From assembly GCF_023091745.1 (NCBI RefSeq), contig NW_026292661.1, positions 248,001 through 312,000 on the forward strand: DNA of 64,000 nucleotides, written 5' to 3'. The notes beneath the pieces are model-generated. The model searched no databases. It was given only the letters and a program-made list of their open reading frames with translations, and was not told the origin of the DNA. Each line of letters starts with the position of its first letter. Within the stretch, counting starts at the first letter, position 1. Positions 60,301 through 64,000 of this stretch are shown piece after piece. This DNA is from Budorcas taxicolor (Eukaryota; Chordata; Mammalia; Artiodactyla; Bovidae). The position numbers and the translations under genes are program-made.

Positions 60301-63300
60301 GCAGCAGTAGTGTCACGCTTCCTGTCACGTGGATCAAGGGATCTGTGGCTTTCCCTCGAGGCTGTCCCTCGAGGCTTTCCCACGAGGCTTTTCCACAGGG
60401 CTGTGCCACGTGCCACCTTGGTGTGAGTCGATCCTCGGCGTGAAAGACGAGCCAGTGAAGGGAAAAGAGGTTCCTCTGGAATGGACTGAGACATCTGGGG
60501 GACTCTTGGAATGGTGGCACGACCCTGGAGTTCCTCTCGCCGTTCCTGTTGAGAGGGCCTCCTCTTGAGATGCGACGGGAACGCCGGGAACTCTTTCCCG
60601 ACGAAGCAGGGAAAGGATCCCTCATCTCGAGCTACGAGGCGGAAACGGGGCTCCTCTGGATGTGGACGGGACCCTCGTGATTCCTCTCGAGTGGAGACGG
60701 CTAGGTCGGGGAATTTCTTGATTTGCACCAAGGGTGTGAAGGACACTTTCGAAGTTCCAGAGGTGAGGTGTGATCAGCCTCGAGACGCCTCAGCGGAAAT
60801 GGGCCTCATCTCGCCTGGAGGGGAGAACCTCCTGGATTTTCTCGAGTTGCGGCAGGTCTTCTCGAGTTACGACGGGGACCTCAGGGACCCGCTCTGGTGG
60901 CCTCAGGAAAGCCCAGTCCCCATGCGAGTTGCTAGGGGACCTCTCGGGATTCCTCTCCCGTCCATGCTGGGGCCTCAGTCCTTGTGTGGAGTCGGGGCCG
61001 GAACCTGAGGATTCCTCTCCAGTGTTGCCATGGATCTTGGGGTGCTTCTGAGTCTCCCCAGGGGAGTCAGGCCTCGTCTCGAGGGGGGGCATGCACGTGC
61101 GCTTTCCTCCCGAGCTGCAGCAGTAGTGTCACGCTTCCTGTCACGTGGATCAAGGGATCTGTGGCTTTCCCTCGAGGCTGTCCCTCGAGGCTTTCCCACG
61201 AGGCTTTCCCACAGGGCTGTGCCACGTGCCACCTTGGTGTGAGTCGATCGTCGGCGTGAAAGACGAGCCGGTGAAGGGAAAAGAGGTTCCTCTGGAATGG
61301 ACTGAGACATCTGGGGGACTCTTGGAATGGTGGCACGACCCTGGAGTTCCTCTCGCCGTTTCTGTTGAGAGGGCCTCCTCTTGAGATGCGACGGGAACGC
61401 CGGGAACTCTTTCCCGACGAAGCAGGGAAAGGATCCCTCATCTCGAGCTCCGAGGCGGAAACGGGGCTCCTCTGGATGTGGGCGGGACCCTCGTGATTAC
61501 TCTCGAGTGGAGACGGCTAGGTCGGGGAACTTCTTGATTTGCACCAAGGGTGTGAAGGAGCCTTTCGAAGTTCCAGAGGTGAGGTGTGATCAGCCTCGAG
61601 ACGCCTCAGCGGAAAAGGGCCTCATCTCGCCTGGAGGGGAGAACCTCCTGGATTTTCTCGAGTTGCGGCAGGTCTTCTCGAGTTACGACGGGGACCTCAG
61701 GGACCCGCTCTGGTAGCCTCAGGAAAGGCCAGTCCCCATGCGAGTTGCTAGGGGACCTCTCGGGATTCCTCTCCCGTCCATGCCGGGGCCTCAGTCCTTG
61801 TGTGGAGTCGGGGCCGGAACCTGAGGATTCCTCTCCAGTGTTGCCATGGATCTTGGGGTGCTTCTGAGTCTCCCCAGGGGAGTCAGGCCTCGTCTCGAGT
61901 GGGGGCATGCACGTGCGCTTTCCTCCCGAGCTGCAGCAGTAGTGTCACGCTTCCTGTCACGTGGATCAAGGGATCTGTGGCTTTCCCTCGAGGCTGTCCC
62001 TCGAGGCTTTCCCACGAGGCTTTCCCACAGGGCTGTGCCACGTGCCACCTTGGTGTGAGTCGATCGTCGGCGTGAAAGACGAGCCGGTGAAGGGAAAAGA
62101 GGTTCCTCTGGAATGGACTGAGACATCTGGGGGACTCTTGGAATGGTGGCACGACCCTGGAGTTCCTCTCGCCGTTCCTGTTGAGAGGGCCTCCTCTTGA
62201 GATGCGACGGGAACGCCGGGAACTCTTTCCCGACGAAGCAGGGAAAGGATCCCTCATCTCGAGCTACGAGGCGGAAACGGGGCTCCTCTGGATGTGGGCG
62301 GGACCCTCGTGATTCCTCTCGAGTGGAGACGGCTAGGTCGGGGAATTTCTTGATTTGCACCAAGGGTGTGAAGGACACTTTCGAAGTTCCAGAGGGGAGG
62401 TGTGATCAGCCTCGAGACGCCTCAGCGGAAATGGGCCTCATCTCGCCTGGAGGGGAGAACCTCCTGGATTTTCTCGAGTTGCGGCAGGTCTTCTCGAGTT
62501 ACGACGGGGACCTCAGGGACCCACTCTGGTGGCCTCAGGAAAGCCCAGTCCCCATGCGAGTTGCTAGGGGACCTCTCGGGATTCCTCTCCCGTCCATGCC
62601 GGGGCCTCAGTCCTTGTGTGGAGTCGGGGCCGGAACCTGAGGATTCCTCTCCAGTGTTGCCATGGATCTTGGGGTGCTTCTGAGTCTCCCCAGGGGAGTC
62701 AGGCCTCGTCTCGAGTGGGGGCATGCACGTGCGCTTTCCTCCCGAGCTGCAGCAGTAGTGTCACGCTTCCTGTCACGTGGATCAAGGGATCTGTGGCTTT
62801 CCCTCGAGGCTGTCCCTCGAGGCTTTCCCACGAGGCTTTCCCACAGGGCTGTGCCACGTGCCACCTTGGTGTGAGTCGATCCTCGGCGTGAAAGACGAGC
62901 CGGTGAAGGGAAAAGAGGTTCCTCTGGAATGGACTGAGACATCTGGGGGACTCTTGGAATGGTGGCACGACCCTGGAGTTCCTCTCGCCGTTCCTGTTGA
63001 GAGGGCCTCCTCTTGAGATGCGACGGGAACGCCGGGAACTCTTTCCCGACGAAGCAGGGAAAGGATCCCTCATCTCGAGCTACGAGGCGGAAACGGGGCT
63101 CCTCTGGATGTGGGCGGGACCCTCGTGATTCCTCTCGAGTGGAGACGGCTAGGTCGGGGAACTTCTTGATTTGCACCAAGGGTGTGAAGGACCCTTTCGA
63201 AGTTCCAGAGGTGAGGTGTGATCAGCCTCGAGACGCCTCAGCGGAAATGGGCCTCATCTCGCCTGGAGGGGAGAACCTCCTGGATTTTCTCGAGTTGCGG

Positions 63301-64000
63301 CAGGTCTTCTCGAGTTACGACGGGGACCTCAGGGACCCGCTCTGGTGGCCTCAGGAAAGCCCAGTCCCCATGCGAGTTGCTAGGGGACCTCTCGGGATTC
63401 CTCTCCCGTCCATGCCGGGGCCTCAGTCCTTGTGTGGAGTCGGGGCCGGAACCTGAGGATTCCTCTCCAGGGTTGCCATGGATCTTGGGGTGCTTCTGAG
63501 TCTCCCCAGGGGAGTCAGGCCTCGTCTCGAGGGGGGGCATGCACGTGCGCTTTCCTCCCGAGCTGCAGCAGTAGTGTCACGCTTCCTGTCACGTGGATCA
63601 AGGGATCTGTGGCTTTCCCTCGAGGCTGTCCCTCGAGGCTTTCCCACGAGGCTTTCCCACAGGGCTGTGCCACGTGCCACCTTGGTGTGAGTCGATCGTC
63701 GGCGTGAAAGACGAGCCGGTGAAGGGAAAAGAGGTTCCTCTGGAATGGACTGAGACATCTGGGGGACTCTTGGAATGGTGGCACGACCCTGGAGTTCCTC
63801 TCGCCGTTCCTGTTGAGAGGGCCTCCTCTTGAGATGCGACGGGAACGCCGGGAACTCTTTCCCGACGAAGCAGGGAAAGGATCCCTCATCTCGAGCTACG
63901 AGGCGGAAACGGGGCTCCTCTGGATGTGGGCGGGACCCTCGTGATTCCTCTCGAGTGGAGACGGCTAGGTCGGGGAATTTCTTGATTTGCACCAAGGGTG
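57301..64000. repeat. Trimeric HOR domain p-q-r, period 2448 bp with skips
   Basis: Units start at 57301 (p), 58117 (q), 58933 (r), 59749 (p), 60565 (q), 61381 (p-like), 62197 (q), 63013 (r) and 63829 (q, partial). All have GGCTAGGTCGGG where the rest of the array has GGCTATGTCGGG or GGGTATGTCGGG. Type p has GAGCTCCGAGG (a SacI-type site) and CGTTTCTGTTGAG. Type q has GGGAATTTCTTG and AAGGACACTTTCG. Types q and r have GGAAAGCCCAGTCC. A seven-G run (GAGGGGGGGCATGC) marks the p-unit entrances near 57002, 59451, 61082 and 63531. Confidence 0.75.

Larger units (their letters stand above)
1..64000. repeat. Satellite I array, 816-bp tandem monomer, about 78.4 copies
   Basis: The same landmarks recur every 816 bp from the first base to the last: GGATCC (312-317 in the first full unit), TTGAGATGCGAC (262, 1078, 1894, 2710 and so on to 63829) and AACTTCTTGATTTGCACC. 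All copies lie in one orientation. The only length changes are three 790-bp units and three 1-bp losses. No transposon, microsatellite or unique spacer interrupts the array. The unit is GC-rich, full of TCGA/CTCGAG and built on a sub-period of about 30-31 bp. From established knowledge, sheep and goat satellite I (1.714 g/ml) has a unit of about this length and is related to the bovine 1.715 satellite with its 31-bp sub-repeats; it sits at autosomal centromeres. The family call is recognition by length, texture and sub-period. A related bovid or cervid satellite is the main alternative. Confidence 0.9.

Noticed and set aside
26..63995. Hundreds of 60-200 codon open frames as possible genes
   Set aside because: They overlap in up to five frames at once, repeat every 816 bp, start mostly at non-ATG or arbitrary codons, show no domain or codon signature, and vary freely between copies (frameshifts at 36132, 44593, 46224; stops at 13678, 51052, 61713). 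They follow from a GC-rich, stop-poor repeat.
1..64000. CRISPR array
   Set aside because: The repeat is 816 bp with no unique spacers, and the sub-repeats are diverged 30-31-mers abutting each other without alternation of constant and variable parts.
1..64000. rDNA, multicopy gene cluster or endogenous virus
   Set aside because: No rRNA or tRNA landmarks, no LTR or primer-binding structure, and no polymerase-like or structural protein frame are visible.

Overview
The whole 64 kb window is one uninterrupted, head-to-tail satellite DNA array. I see no gene, RNA gene, transposon or unique sequence in it. The repeat unit is 816 bp, GC- and CpG-rich, and about 78.4 copies are present (77 full units, if units are cut at the TTGAGATGCGAC landmark, plus partial units at both ends). 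The unit length, the roughly 30-31 bp internal sub-periodicity and the many TCGA/CTCGAG sites fit the bovid 1.714/1.715-type centromeric satellite I. The 816-bp length points to the caprine lineage (sheep, goat or a close relative), so the window most likely lies inside a centromeric or pericentromeric block of a ruminant chromosome. The family assignment rests on remembered family properties, not on a database search.

The monomers are not a uniform array. Shared diagnostic variants sort them into recurring types (called a, b, c, d, e, f, g, h, i, p, q, r here), and these types are arranged in higher-order repeats (HORs). (1) 1-13317: tetramer a-b-c-d, period 3264 bp, with one trimeric b-c-d copy. 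(2) 13318-32823: hexamer i/a-a3-h-e-f-g, period 4870 bp, whose f monomer is only 790 bp long because of a 26-bp deletion. (3) 32824-42614: a scrambled zone of the same types, including chimeric monomers. (4) 42615-46692: f/a dimers of about 1631 bp that carry a shared 1-bp deletion. (5) 46693-57300: a more diverged zone with a 1632-bp dimer duplication and a 3264-bp tetramer duplication. (6) 57301-64000: a p-q-r trimer zone, period 2448 bp, in which every monomer carries an ATG-to-AGG change.

Inside each monomer the clearest structures are a tetramer of 13-bp units, three CACGTG E-boxes, a diverged sequence resembling the right half of a CENP-B box, and a CTCF-like core. The many open frames on both strands are by-products of a stop-poor, homogenised repeat and should not be annotated as genes. 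The biological interest lies in the HOR structure and the record of unequal exchange it keeps.
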